In this document: piece by piece, positions 33,159 to 42,087 of the stretch | Position numbering within the stretch: position 1 is the stretch's first letter | Layout of the letters: every line of letters begins with the position of its first letter | Assembly (NCBI RefSeq): GCF_003725995.1 | Contig: NZ_QIBX01000001.1 | Location: forward strand, 310,001 to 374,000 | Origin: Slackia equolifaciens | GTDB taxonomy: Bacteria; Actinomycetota; Coriobacteriia; Coriobacteriales; Eggerthellaceae | Direction: 5' to 3' | DNA: 64,000 nucleotides | Notes under the pieces: model-generated | Told to the model about the DNA's origin: nothing | What the model saw: the letters and a program-made list of their open reading frames with translations, nothing else | Databases searched by the model: none | Translations under genes and position numbers: made by a program

Positions 33159-35333
33159 CTATCGATCGCCGTCGATCGCACCATCGGGCGCACTGGGATC
33201 GTCGCAGCACGCGCCGCACACGGCGTTCTCGAACGACACATCGTTCGCCCAATCCACGCCGTCTAAATCAAGCTCCCCGAAAAACACCTGGTCGTCTTTG
33301 CCCAACGCCCCCGGCACAATGGAGAACGTGTTGGAGATGCCGTCCTGCGCATCGCGGAACGGCAGCTTGGACACGCTGGCGAGCGACGCGATCGCCCCAT
33401 GCGAATCGCGATGATGCATGGGGTTGGCACCGGGCGCGAACGCCTCGCCTCGTTTGCGGCCGTCAGGCGTGGAGCCTGTTTTCTTGCCGTACACCACGTT
33501 GGACGTAATGGTGAGCACGCTCGTAGTGGGTACCGAGTTGCGGTAGGTGTCGTTCATGCGAATGAAGCCCATGAAACGATGCACCACGTCGCGCGCAATC
33601 AAGTCGACGCGATCGTCGTCGTTGCCGTACTTGGGGAAATCGCCTTCGATCTCGAAATCCACGATCACGCCGTCCTCGTCGCGCACAGGATGCACCTTCG
33701 CGTACTTGATGGCGGAAAGCGAATCGGCCACTACGGAAAGCCCAGCGATGCCGGTAGCGAACCAGCGATGCACGTGCGCGTCATGCAGCGCCATCTGCAT
33801 GGCCTCGTAGCAATACTTGTCGTGCATGTAGTGGATGATGTTGAGCGAGTTCACATACACGCCGGCCAACCACTGCATCATATCCAGGTACTTGCCCATC
33901 ACGTCATCGAAATCGAGCGTGTCGCCCTCTACGGGGCGGTACTTGGGACCCACCTGTTTTTTGGTAATCTCGTCCACGCCGCCGTTGAGCGCATACAGCA
34001 GACACTTGGCCAGGTTGGCGCGAGCGCCAAAAAACTGCATCTCTTTGCCGATGCGCATGGAGCTCACGCAGCACGCGATAGCGTAGTCGTCGCCATGGTA
34101 CACGCGCATGAGGTCGTCGTTCTCGTACTGGATAGACGAGGTGGCAATGGATGTGCGCGCGCAGAATTCCTTGAACGCGCGCGGCAGGTGCGTGCTCCAC
34201 AAAACGGTGAGGTTGGGTTCGGGGCTGGTACCCATGTTCTCCAGCGTGTGCAGGTAGCGATACGCCGTTTTGGTGACCAGCGTGCGGCCGTCAACGCCCA
34301 TGCCGCCGATGGACTCGGTTACCCACTGCGGATCGCCGCTGAAAAGCTCCTGGTATTCGGGCGTGCGCGCGAACTTGATCATACGCAGCTTCATAATGAA
34401 GTGGTCCACGAACTCCTGGATCTGCTCCTCGGTGAATGTGCCGCGCGCCAGGTCGCGCTCGGCGTAGATATCCACGAACGTGGTGGTGCGGCCCATGGAC
34501 ATAGCGGCGCCGTTTTGCTCCTTGGTGGCGGCGAGATACGCCAGGTAGATCCACTGGATGGCCTCCTGCGTGTTGACGGCCGGGCGCGAGATCTCAAACC
34601 CGTAGATGCGGCCCAACTCGATCAGCTGCTTGAGCGCGCGAATCTGCTCGGAAAGCTCCTCGCGGTCGCGAATATTCTCTTCGGTCATCACGTTGGGCGT
34701 GGAGGCCTTTTGGCGTTCTTTGTCGCGGATGAGAAAATCGACGCCGTACAGCGCCACACGACGATAGTCGCCGATGATGCGGCCGCGACCGTAGCCGTCG
34801 GGCAGGCCCGTGATAATGTGTGCGCTGCGGCAGGCGCGCATCTCGGGCGTGTACACGTCGAACACGCCGGCATTATGCGTCTTGCGATGATTGGTGTAGG
34901 TATCCACGATCTGCGGGTCGACCTTGTATCCGTGCTGATCGCAGGCCTGGACGGCAATGCGAATGCCGCCGTTCACGTGCAAAGCGCGCTTGAGCGGCGC
35001 ATCGGTCTGCAGGCCCACGATGGTTTCACGCTCGGGGTGCGCGGCGTCAATGTAGCCCGCACCGTGAGAGGTGATGCCGGTCACCACATCGGTATCCATA
35101 TCGAGGGCCCCGCCACGCTTGCGCTCCTCCTCGAGCAGGGAGAGCACGTCGTTCCAAAGGTCGGTCGTGCGTTGCGTGGGCCCGACGAGAAACGACTCAT
35201 CGCCTTCGTAGGGGGTATAGTTGCGCTGGATGAAATCGCGTACATCCACTTCGTTCTGCCAGATGCCGCCCGCAAAACCGTCCCATGCGCCGGCTTGCGT
35301 GCCCATCCCGTGCATTTCATGCGTCTGCTGCAT
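33159..35333 (-). CDS. pflB: Pyruvate formate-lyase catalytic subunit lacking the glycyl-radical domain
   Basis: 724 residues. It converts pyruvate and CoA to acetyl-CoA and formate. The catalytic cysteine pair is C421-C422 ([13 protein letters not shown]), matching C418-C419 of E. coli; [20 protein letters not shown] and [11 protein letters not shown] are further PFL blocks. At the point where PFL normally runs into its radical domain, this protein instead has ~45 acidic residues ([20 protein letters not shown]) and stops; no GYAV loop exists. The radical domain is supplied by the next gene, 195 bases downstream. The start at 35333 follows GAGGAG. Confidence 0.93.
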   Translation of the reverse strand: MQQTHEMHGMGTQAGAWDGFAGGIWQNEVDVRDFIQRNYTPYEGDESFLVGPTQRTTDLWNDVLSLLEEERKRGGALDMDTDVVTGITSHGAGYIDAAHPERETIVGLQTDAPLKRALHVNGGIRIAVQACDQHGYKVDPQIVDTYTNHRKTHNAGVFDVYTPEMRACRSAHIITGLPDGYGRGRIIGDYRRVALYGVDFLIRDKERQKASTPNVMTEENIRDREELSEQIRALKQLIELGRIYGFEISRPAVNTQEAIQWIYLAYLAATKEQNGAAMSMGRTTTFVDIYAERDLARGTFTEEQIQEFVDHFIMKLRMIKFARTPEYQELFSGDPQWVTESIGGMGVDGRTLVTKTAYRYLHTLENMGTSPEPNLTVLWSTHLPRAFKEFCARTSIATSSIQYENDDLMRVYHGDDYAIACCVSSMRIGKEMQFFGARANLAKCLLYALNGGVDEITKKQVGPKYRPVEGDTLDFDDVMGKYLDMMQWLAGVYVNSLNIIHYMHDKYCYEAMQMALHDAHVHRWFATGIAGLSVVADSLSAIKYAKVHPVRDEDGVIVDFEIEGDFPKYGNDDDRVDLIARDVVHRFMGFIRMNDTYRNSVPTTSVLTITSNVVYGKKTGSTPDGRKRGEAFAPGANPMHHRDSHGAIASLASVSKLPFRDAQDGISNTFSIVPGALGKDDQVFFGELDLDGVDWANDVSFENAVCGACCDDPSAPDGAIDGDR

Positions 35334-35581
35334 GCGTTCACACTCCTCAATCGATGCGCGCTCGAGGCGCGCTGGGCGCATGCGCGACCCATATTGCTGC
35401 GTCGAACGTTCCGCAAAAGCGGCAGCGCAATGGCACGGGAGGCGTCATGCGAGACGAATGGGGCCTTTTTGTCTCGCGAAACCGTTCGCACGAGCAAACC
35501 AGCCGTTCGCCGATGATTTCAAAGCAGAATAGCACAATCAACAGGTGGCTGAGATGACGCGAGGGCGCTGCACGCCGTCTC

Positions 35582-35709
35582 CATGCCGCATGCGTCATGG
35601 ACGCGTATGTGATGCCGTATGCGTCATGCAGCGCATACGATGCCGCACGTCACTTCCTGACGAATCTTCTAACGAGCCCCCTAACAAAGGACGCCATTTT
35701 ACGGTAAAA
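35582..35709. promoter_or_regulatory. Repeat- and palindrome-rich region upstream of pflB
   Basis: The 459-base gap 35334-35792 has no gene. It holds three related words, ATGCCGCATGCGTCATG (35583), ATGCCGTATGCGTCATG (35612) and ATGCCGCACGTCAC (35640); a hairpin CGTATGCG-TCATGCAG-CGCATACG (35616-35639); and a perfect palindrome TTTTAC-G-GTAAAA (35697-35709). These are candidate operators for the pfl genes. No FNR-type TTGAT-N4-ATCAA site was found. Confidence 0.4.
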
Positions 35710-35792
35710 GCGTGATTTGAAAAGCGTTTCACTGTACAAATAACGACCCTTCTCGGCGGCGTGGGCTATTGGCCAGATTCGGCGGCGCCTGT

Positions 35793-36377
35793 CTAGATGG
35801 CATCGTCCTCGGCATCGCCGCTTTCGGCTGGATCCGCCTGCGTATCGCCCGCCGGCCGCCCTTTTGCGCGCTGCGTCGCGTAGCCACCGGCATAGAAGCC
35901 CTTTGCCCAGATGTCAAACTCATATTCATCGTAAGTGCGGTATGCCTCTTTGATGCGGGCCTCCTGCGCATGAGTAAGCGTCGGGTCCTCGATGTCGCCC
36001 TCGGCTATGGCGCGCAGGTGATCGGTCTGTCCGGACGACCTCTCATAGGCCTCCATCGCCTCTTCCTCGGCGCCGAATCCTAGGATTTCCTTGCACATGG
36101 CGGGATAATCCGCATAGCCCTTGAGCAGCGCCTTTCGCTCGAGCATGCCCATGCATTCCTCGAACTGCGCCGCCTGCGCCGTCCGTACGCGGCACTCGGC
36201 CAGCACGTACGGCGTACCGGGGTAGAAGTATTCCCCGTTGGCATATTTCGGATGCACATCGTAGGTCTCGAAGATGGCATCCGCGAGGTACTCCTCCACA
36301 TCGACATACATGTAACGCACCCAACCGGGACGCCACGAGTCGATACGAATATAGTTGGCTGTTCCGTATTCAGCCAT
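35793..36377 (-). CDS. Uncharacterised protein downstream of coaE
   Basis: 194 residues, no family recognised. It is soluble, rich in Tyr, Glu and Ala, with a compact N-terminal part (RIDSWRPGWVRYMYVDVEEY, EYFYPGTPYVLAECRVRT) and a charged helical rest ending in an acidic tail (GDTQADPAESGDAEDDAI). GGAGG lies 4 bases before ATG 36377. It begins 29 bases after coaE and looks like the last gene of an mnmA-coaE operon. Confidence 0.65.
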   Translation of the reverse strand: MAEYGTANYIRIDSWRPGWVRYMYVDVEEYLADAIFETYDVHPKYANGEYFYPGTPYVLAECRVRTAQAAQFEECMGMLERKALLKGYADYPAMCKEILGFGAEEEAMEAYERSSGQTDHLRAIAEGDIEDPTLTHAQEARIKEAYRTYDEYEFDIWAKGFYAGGYATQRAKGRPAGDTQADPAESGDAEDDAI

Positions 36378-36406
36378 GCATCCTCCGATTTCGTCCACCC
36401 AAAGCG

Positions 36407-36997
36407 CTATCGCGTAAGCGCCTGCCAAACTTCCTGCACCTGGGCCTGCGCTTCCTCCAGCGAGCCGTCGTTGCGAATCACGTAGTCGGCCACAGCTTCG
36501 CGCTGCTCGTCGGTGAGCTGAATGGCCAAGCGAGCGCGCACGTCTTCCTCGGTCTGCTCGCCGCGCGCTACCGCACGGGCCACGCGCACATCCTCGGCTG
36601 CGCTCACCGCAACAATAGCATCCGCCCACGGAAGCGTCTTGTGCGAGATTTCTCCCGACGTGACCTCCACCAGCACCAAGGGGTGAATCTGCGCGAGCTC
36701 TTTGATGCGACGGCGACACTCCTTCATGATGGCGGGATGCGTTATGCCGTTGAGCCATTCGGTGTGTTCGGGCGTGTCGAAGGCCGCCTTCGCAAGGCGC
36801 GGACGCACCACCTCGCCCTTCTCGTCAAAGATTCCCGTGCCGAACGTGCGCGCCAAATCGAACTTGACCTCAGGCGTAGTGAGCACATAGTGCCCGATGG
36901 CATCCAGACTGATGACGCCCGCGCCCATCTGCGCGAACATACCCGACACGGTGGACTTGCCCGATCCGATGCCGCCTATCAAAGCAGCCGTTGTCAT
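36407..36997 (-). CDS. coaE: Dephospho-CoA kinase
   Basis: 196 residues, typical CoaE length. It phosphorylates dephospho-CoA in the last step of CoA synthesis. P-loop GGIGSGKST at 8-16, then SLDAIGHYVL, EWLNGITHPAIMKE and DAIVAVSAAEDVRVARAVAR. The usual VDxPLLFE stretch is replaced by VEVTSGEISHKTLPWADAIV, so the segment near the acceptor site is divergent. ATG 36997 follows GAGGAGG; the frame stays open upstream through the end of mnmA. It lies 11 bases after mnmA. Confidence 0.88.
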   Translation of the reverse strand: MTTAALIGGIGSGKSTVSGMFAQMGAGVISLDAIGHYVLTTPEVKFDLARTFGTGIFDEKGEVVRPRLAKAAFDTPEHTEWLNGITHPAIMKECRRRIKELAQIHPLVLVEVTSGEISHKTLPWADAIVAVSAAEDVRVARAVARGEQTEEDVRARLAIQLTDEQREAVADYVIRNDGSLEEAQAQVQEVWQALTR

Positions 36998-37008
36998 GCG
37001 TTTCCTCC

Positions 37009-38271
37009 TCATGCCTCTTCCGCCAGGCGAACCGACTCGATGACGCCCGCGCCCAGCACGGCATCGCCATCGTAAAGCACGGCGAACTGCCCGGGGGCCG
37101 TGGGCGTTTGCGGCTGGTCGAGCAGGACGGTCGCCGCAGGAATGGACCCCTCGACACCAACCGGCTTGAACTGCATGCCGCGGCTGTTCACAAACGCGAG
37201 TCCCATATCGCCCTCCATGTCGGCGGGCACCAGACGGCACGGCACCGCATGCTGGCGATAGCGAAGCTTAACCGAGCACGCAAGCGGCCCGCGCTCAGCA
37301 AAGCGGGCAGCGAGCTCTTCTGGCGAAGCAGCCTGCCAGTTCATGCGCGCAAGCCGCACGCAATCGATGCGCGCCTCATGCGCGAACCCCACAATCAAGC
37401 GGTTTTGGACGGCGTCCTTGCCTACCACGTAATACGGTTCAGGTGCGCCACCGATGCCGAGCCCTTTTCGCTGGCCGATGGTATAGCGGAACAGCCCGTC
37501 GTGGCGGCCGACCACGATTCCATCGCGCGTCACGATGTCGCCCGAGGCGGCGCTTACGCCTCGATGCTCGAGAAATGCCAGATGGTTGCCGTCGGGAATG
37601 AAACAGATGTCCTGACTGTCCGACTTTGACGCCACGGGAAGCCCCAGCTCATGCGCCATACTACGAACCTCGGGCTTGCCGCCTTCGATATCGCCCAGCG
37701 GCAGCACGAGTCTCGCGAGCTGTTCTTGCGAGAGCAGGGAGAGCATATAGGACTGATCCTTGGAGAGGTCGGCCGCGCGGGCAACGGCAAAGCGGTCACG
37801 TCGGCGCGTCACGCGTGCGTAATGGCCAGTAGCGACAAAGAAATCAGGGGCGCTATCCGCAGCATCCGCGATGCCGGCATTCGCACCGTCATCAGCATCA
37901 GCCATCGCCTGTTCGGCCGCGGCAAAAAGCGCCGGAATCTTTACGCGGGCGTTGCACCCCACGCACGGACTGGGCGTCATACCGCATGCGTAGCCGTCCA
38001 CGAAATCCCGGACAACGCGCTCTTCGAACAGGGCGCGCGCATCGTATACCACATGGCGAATGCCCAAACGCTCCGCCACGGCACGCGCATCTTCGACCGC
38101 CTGCTGCACCGATTCGTCATCGGAGAACAGGCACGTTACACCTAGCACCTCGTAACCCGCCCGCTGCAGCAACGCGGCGGCGACAGACGAATCCACCCCG
38201 CCGCTCATGCCCAAAACGACGCGCCGCTTTCCCGAAACAAATGCTTGTGTATGCGTGTAATCTTGATTCAT
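37009..38271 (-). CDS. mnmA: tRNA-specific 2-thiouridylase MnmA
   Basis: 420 residues, longer than the usual ~360-380. It activates U34 of Lys, Glu and Gln tRNAs with ATP and inserts sulfur. PP-loop GMSGGVDSS at ~21-29; catalytic Cys in SPCVGCN and partner Cys in SQDICFIPDGNH; DLSKDQSYML and FRYTIGQRKGLGI are also diagnostic. The extra length comes from an Ala/Asp-rich insert (AMADADDGANAGIADAADSA) before ATGHYAR. The ribosome site is weak. First gene of the mnmA-coaE unit. Confidence 0.95.
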   Translation of the reverse strand: MNQDYTHTQAFVSGKRRVVLGMSGGVDSSVAAALLQRAGYEVLGVTCLFSDDESVQQAVEDARAVAERLGIRHVVYDARALFEERVVRDFVDGYACGMTPSPCVGCNARVKIPALFAAAEQAMADADDGANAGIADAADSAPDFFVATGHYARVTRRRDRFAVARAADLSKDQSYMLSLLSQEQLARLVLPLGDIEGGKPEVRSMAHELGLPVASKSDSQDICFIPDGNHLAFLEHRGVSAASGDIVTRDGIVVGRHDGLFRYTIGQRKGLGIGGAPEPYYVVGKDAVQNRLIVGFAHEARIDCVRLARMNWQAASPEELAARFAERGPLACSVKLRYRQHAVPCRLVPADMEGDMGLAFVNSRGMQFKPVGVEGSIPAATVLLDQPQTPTAPGQFAVLYDGDAVLGAGVIESVRLAEEA

Positions 38272-38328
38272 AGGGGCATTCTAGCGCAAGGAGAGCCCCG
38301 TCACCCAATCCACACCCCGAAACGCAAA

Positions 38329-38350
38329 GAACCGCCCCGAAGGGCGGTTC
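38329..38350 (-). terminator. Terminator of the Tat flavoprotein gene
   Basis: On the minus strand GAACCGCCC-TTCG-GGGCGGTTC followed by TTTGCGTTT; the UUCG tetraloop makes it very stable. About 60 bases after the flavoprotein stop codon. Confidence 0.85.
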
Positions 38351-38410
38351 TCGGTCGATACAAAGCGCGACACATAGAGGGAGGGGCATCGCGCTTGAGT
38401 CGATGTCGAT

Positions 38411-40402
38411 TTACTGCTGGGCTTTCCAGGTCATGCCGTCGGCCACCGTGGGCTCGCCAGCACCGTAGTCATGGCAGTTGTCGCAGGCATCGGGAATGCC
38501 GCCCAGCTGCTCAGGCGTGTACTGGGTGCTGCCGCCATGGACCGGATTGTACGGGTTCCAATCGCCCATGCTCTCGTAGGAAGCCATCTCTTCCTCGCTC
38601 ACCGCAGCGCCCTCGGCATACACGGCGAGCGGAGCGGCATTGCCGTCGAGCTTGGGGCCAACACCGAGCGTACCGTTGACGGCGCTCTCGGCAGCCACGT
38701 AGCCAAAAGTAATAGCGCGACCGATAGAGGTACCAGGAATGTGGCGCGGATAGTTGCCCGCAAAGAAGCTGCCGGACGCATTGCCGCATGCGAACAGACC
38801 CTTGATGGGGTTGTCGTTCACATCGAGCACGCTGCAGTTGCCGTCGATGCACAGACCGCCCACCGTAGCGAGGATGTTGCTGTTGGTGGTAAAGGCGTAG
38901 AAGGTCTTGCCGGTGATGGGCATGGCGGAATTCAGGTCGCGAGCGAAATCCTCGTCCTTCTTGGCGTCGAAGAAACCGTTATAGCGCTCGACCTCGGCGA
39001 CCAAACCCTCGGGATCGATGCCCGCGGCCTCGGCCAGCTCCTCGAGCGTGGAGCCCTCGAACAGCCAGCTCTTGGCTTCGTAGCCCTCGATATCCATGCC
39101 GGTGGCCATGGTCTCGTCGAAAATGTACCAGCAGTTCTTGCCGTAGGCAGGCTGCGCGTTCTGGGCATTGGATACCACCTGGAAAGGAGCGTCCTCGCGC
39201 ACGAAACGCTTGCCGCGACCGTTCACCAGGATGCCCAGGCTCACAGCGCCCCATGTGTCGGCGGCGCAGAACGAATCGGGAGTGCCCCAGCGGAAGTTCA
39301 TGACCGGCTGCGGAATGGGATCCATCTGCGCGCCGATCTTGAGGCCCATCATATGACCGTCACCCGTGGTGCCCCAGCCCGGGTTCCACCAGCTGGAGTT
39401 GGCGTAGTCCTCGGGACGAGTCCATGCCTGCATCATCTCAGGGTTGCAGTCATAGCCGCCGGTGGCCATGATGACGCCCTTGGCAGCGTTGACCTTGAAG
39501 TATCCGTCGGCATCCTTGGCGATGACGCCGGTCACGGCACCGGAGTCGTCAGTGGTCAGCTGCACGGCGGGCGTGGAGAAGCGCATGTCGATGGTGTCGT
39601 ATGCGGTCTTGGCCACGTCCTGCATCTCCAGGCACACATAGATGCCGGAAAGGCCGGAGCGAACGCCTGCGTCCTCGGGCAGACAGGGCGAGTCATAGAA
39701 GCCCAGCTCGCTGTCGATGAGGTCGGTCATCGCAGGGAAACCACAGGTGGACGGTGCCTGCTCAACCTTGGTAATAACGAAGCCGTTAGCTCCCTTGTCC
39801 AGCATTTCCTGCCAAAAATCAGTAGCCTCGCCGGAACGGTCAACATAGGTGCGTGCGGGCTCAGGGCGCGTGCGGAAGTATGCGGAGCGATAGATTTCGT
39901 CCAGAAGCACGGTTTTGTCGATTTTGGTGCCTTCCTGGCACTTGGCCCCAACGGCGCCGAAGCACTCGAAGCAGCCGCGACCCTTGGTCATCTTCTCGAG
40001 GATGAGCACATTAGCGCCCATGTCGGCGGCCTTAAGGCCGGCAATCAAACCGCCCACGCCGGCGCCCACGACAACCACGTCGAAGCTCTCTTCACGCTGG
40101 ATTTCATCGTCGCCGATCTCGCGCGCCTCGAACGCCACGGGGCCGCGCGGGCCAGGGCATTCGGCCTTGCGGCCCGGCATGAGATTCACGCCATCGGCAT
40201 AGATGTTCTGGTAGTCTGCCGCAGCGGCGGTGGTGCCCTCCGCCGTTCCCTCGGCGGCACCTTCGGCAGCGCCCTCGCTGGTGCCCGCAGGCGAGCAACC
40301 GGCAGCAACCGCGCCTACGCCCATGGCGGCAGCGGCGGCAAGAGCGCCCTTCATGAAGTTCCTGCGCGTGAAGGAATACTTGGTTTCGTCAGTTTTCGTC
40401 AT
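38411..40402 (-). CDS. Tat-exported FAD-dependent reductase (fumarate reductase flavoprotein type) with C-terminal CxxCH
   Basis: 663 residues. Tat signal with RRNFMKG (R13-R14) followed by a lipobox-like VAAGC (C36), suggesting an exported lipoprotein. FAD-binding domain starts VVVVGAGVGGLIAGL (~109-122), and PRHIPGTSIGRAITFGYVAA near the C-terminus is typical of the FAD_binding_2/flavocytochrome c family. Such proteins are multiplied in Eggerthellaceae, where they reduce fumarate-like or xenobiotic acceptors; the acceptor here is unknown. Near the end, CDNCH (640-644) is a c-type haem motif in a place where these proteins usually have none. Controlled by the divergent TetR gene. Confidence 0.88.
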   Translation of the reverse strand: MTKTDETKYSFTRRNFMKGALAAAAAMGVGAVAAGCSPAGTSEGAAEGAAEGTAEGTTAAAADYQNIYADGVNLMPGRKAECPGPRGPVAFEAREIGDDEIQREESFDVVVVGAGVGGLIAGLKAADMGANVLILEKMTKGRGCFECFGAVGAKCQEGTKIDKTVLLDEIYRSAYFRTRPEPARTYVDRSGEATDFWQEMLDKGANGFVITKVEQAPSTCGFPAMTDLIDSELGFYDSPCLPEDAGVRSGLSGIYVCLEMQDVAKTAYDTIDMRFSTPAVQLTTDDSGAVTGVIAKDADGYFKVNAAKGVIMATGGYDCNPEMMQAWTRPEDYANSSWWNPGWGTTGDGHMMGLKIGAQMDPIPQPVMNFRWGTPDSFCAADTWGAVSLGILVNGRGKRFVREDAPFQVVSNAQNAQPAYGKNCWYIFDETMATGMDIEGYEAKSWLFEGSTLEELAEAAGIDPEGLVAEVERYNGFFDAKKDEDFARDLNSAMPITGKTFYAFTTNSNILATVGGLCIDGNCSVLDVNDNPIKGLFACGNASGSFFAGNYPRHIPGTSIGRAITFGYVAAESAVNGTLGVGPKLDGNAAPLAVYAEGAAVSEEEMASYESMGDWNPYNPVHGGSTQYTPEQLGGIPDACDNCHDYGAGEPTVADGMTWKAQQ

Positions 40403-40669
40403 CCTGACTCATCCCCTCTCTTGTTGCTTTGCGGAGGCAACGCTGAGCGAATTGGTTTTGGCTTGAACGATGCAGGATGATTCGCATCCCAGAATTGAGC
40501 GTGAACGTATCGGGGCTCCTAGAGTCGAGTACACCGGACACTTCCACGTCGCCTGCAATGCACCAAGACCGCCATGCGATTCCAACGACATAACACTCGC
40601 AAGAACCCCGCGGTCGCACATCATTCGCCGCAACAAATTCGCTATGTTGTTCTCCGCAATCCCTCCTTG

Positions 40670-40723
40670 TGTACACTGTACACGTTAGGCGAAAGTGTAC
40701 GCCGTACACACGAATACTTCAAG
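40670..40723 (-). promoter_or_regulatory. Promoter of the Tat flavoprotein with two TetR-type operators
   Basis: Minus-strand promoter TTGAAG, 17 bases, TACACT (40695-40723). Two palindromes flank or cover it: GTGTAC-GCC-GTACAC (40696-40710) overlapping the -10, and GTGTACA-C-TGTACAC (40670-40684) just downstream of the start point. Their centres are 26 bases apart. Both share GTGTAC half-sites, so one repressor probably binds both; the TetR gene is divergent at 40882. The rest of the 479-base gap holds nothing I recognise. Confidence 0.75.
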
Positions 40724-40881
40724 AGGCTATTTGATTTTTTGCTATGAGCACGAACGACTCCGAGGCCTTTTCTCTTTAACAGCGCGACATTTTTGCGCGT
40801 TTGGTCGAAACGAAACCCCTTTGACGCAATTCCTGCTACCATCCTTCAGAACACTAACCGATTCATACGTTTCGAGGAATC

Positions 40882-41568
40882 ATGCACAATTCGCCGACCC
40901 CGGCATCTATGATAAACACCCCCACCGAGCCGATAGGCACAGCACAGTCCGACGAACGGCTCACCAAGAACATCATTCGCAAAAAAGCGCTCGAGCTTGC
41001 CGACGAGGAGGGAATCGAAAACCTGTCGATTCGCAAGCTGGCAAAAGCACTCAATAAAACGCCCATGGCACTGTACCGTCATTACGGCTCAATTGACGAA
41101 ATCAAGCAAGCAGTGTTCGCTCTGGCGTTCGAAGAAGTGGACGCCGATCCCATTCTGGGCGAGCGCTGGGACGAAACCCTTCGACGCACCATGACCTCCA
41201 TTCGGCAGGTCCACCTCAACCACGCCCATGCGCACCTCCACCTCGTGCAGGCGCCTGCATGGAGCCCCGCCCTCATCCGCCATACCGAACGCATCCAAAA
41301 GCTACACCATGACCAGGGCATGCCCGAGGATGTTCTTACTCGAGTATGGCGTATCGTCGATGCCTTTCTTACGGGGTTCAACGCAAATGAGGGCATGCAG
41401 ATTGAGGGGCATTACGATTCGGACCCTGAAAACCGCCCCTCGTGGTTTGAGACGGCTGAAAAGGCCTATTCTGATCAGGCATTTCAGGACGGTATAGACA
41501 TCATCATCGCCGGGATTCGCAATCTGGCCGCGCCCGATCCCTGCAATTGGCATACGCCCGATAATTAA
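40882..41568 (+). CDS. TetR-family transcriptional regulator
   Basis: 228 residues. An unstructured ~25-residue N-terminus precedes the helix-turn-helix: IIRKKALELADEEGIENLSI then RKLAKALNKTPMALYRHYGS (~50-69). The C-terminal ligand domain is helical with a His-rich segment (HLNHAHAHLHLVQ, ~112-124) that could bind a metal or haem. GAGGAATC supports the ATG. Divergent to the Tat flavoprotein, whose promoter carries two matching palindromes, so it probably represses that gene until a ligand appears. Confidence 0.9.
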   Translation: MHNSPTPASMINTPTEPIGTAQSDERLTKNIIRKKALELADEEGIENLSIRKLAKALNKTPMALYRHYGSIDEIKQAVFALAFEEVDADPILGERWDETLRRTMTSIRQVHLNHAHAHLHLVQAPAWSPALIRHTERIQKLHHDQGMPEDVLTRVWRIVDAFLTGFNANEGMQIEGHYDSDPENRPSWFETAEKAYSDQAFQDGIDIIIAGIRNLAAPDPCNWHTPDN

Positions 41569-41639
41569 ACGCGAACAGCACGAGCGGCACATGCGACGGG
41601 GCGGGGTCGGGCGGCCCTGCTCTTCCGCCCTTTCTATTG

Positions 41640-41890
41640 ATGTTGAAAAACTCACGTTTAGCGCGATTTGGGCGCATTGCTGCTGAAAAACTCGCGTTTA
41701 GAACGACCGATTAGGCGCAGAATGGGCGAAATGGAGCGCGGCAAAAGTTGTGACCTGGGGAAACGTGCTCAAGACGTCCGTCGCCCCCCTTTTGGCGCGG
41801 CTTGCCGTCCGCGCTAAACGCGACTTTTTCAGCAGGGGAGTCCGGAAATCGCGCTAAACGCGACTTTTTCAGCAGGGAAATCCGGGACAG
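41640..41890. repeat. Inverted-repeat mosaic element, copy 2
   Basis: Two units TTGAAAAACTCACGTTTAGC and CTGAAAAACTCGCGTTTAGA (41643, 41682) face two inverted units CTAAACGCGACTTTTTCAGC (41814, 41852). The core runs GACCGATTAGGCGCAGAATG, GCGCGGCAAAAGTTGTGACC, TGGGGAAACGTG. It is the reverse complement of copy 1 (27185-27512) with roughly nine of ten bases alike over the core and one side. It fills most of the 519-base gap between the TetR gene and rpsA. No gene is visible. Confidence 0.85.
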
Positions 41891-42027
41891 ACCAGACCTG
41901 TCCGTCAAGGCTGCAGGAGCTGCCCTCTACCGCAATGAGAAATGGGCGAGCATCAAGTATTCTTCCCCGTACACCGATACGCCGGCACCTGGCGCAGAGC
42001 TGTGCGCCGTGCGAACCTTCTATACGC

Positions 42028-42058
42028 AAAGGAGCCACCCCGGAAGGGTGGCTCCTTT
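42028..42058 (-). terminator. rpsA terminator
   Basis: AAAGGAGCCACCC-CGGAA-GGGTGGCTCCTTT, a perfect 13-bp stem, 30 bases beyond the rpsA stop codon; on the minus strand it ends CTCCTTTGCG. Confidence 0.85.
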
Positions 42059-42087
42059 AGATTGCTATATCCGAGGCAGACGCGCTG

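Noticed and set aside
35200-35540. FNR box (TTGAT-N4-ATCAA) upstream of pflB
   Set aside because: No match with acceptable symmetry was found in the gap.
36758-36990. Longer N-termini for coaE and for the gene at 35793
   Set aside because: The extended frames run through neighbouring coding sequence with low-complexity Arg/Gly content, while good ribosome sites precede the internal ATG codons.
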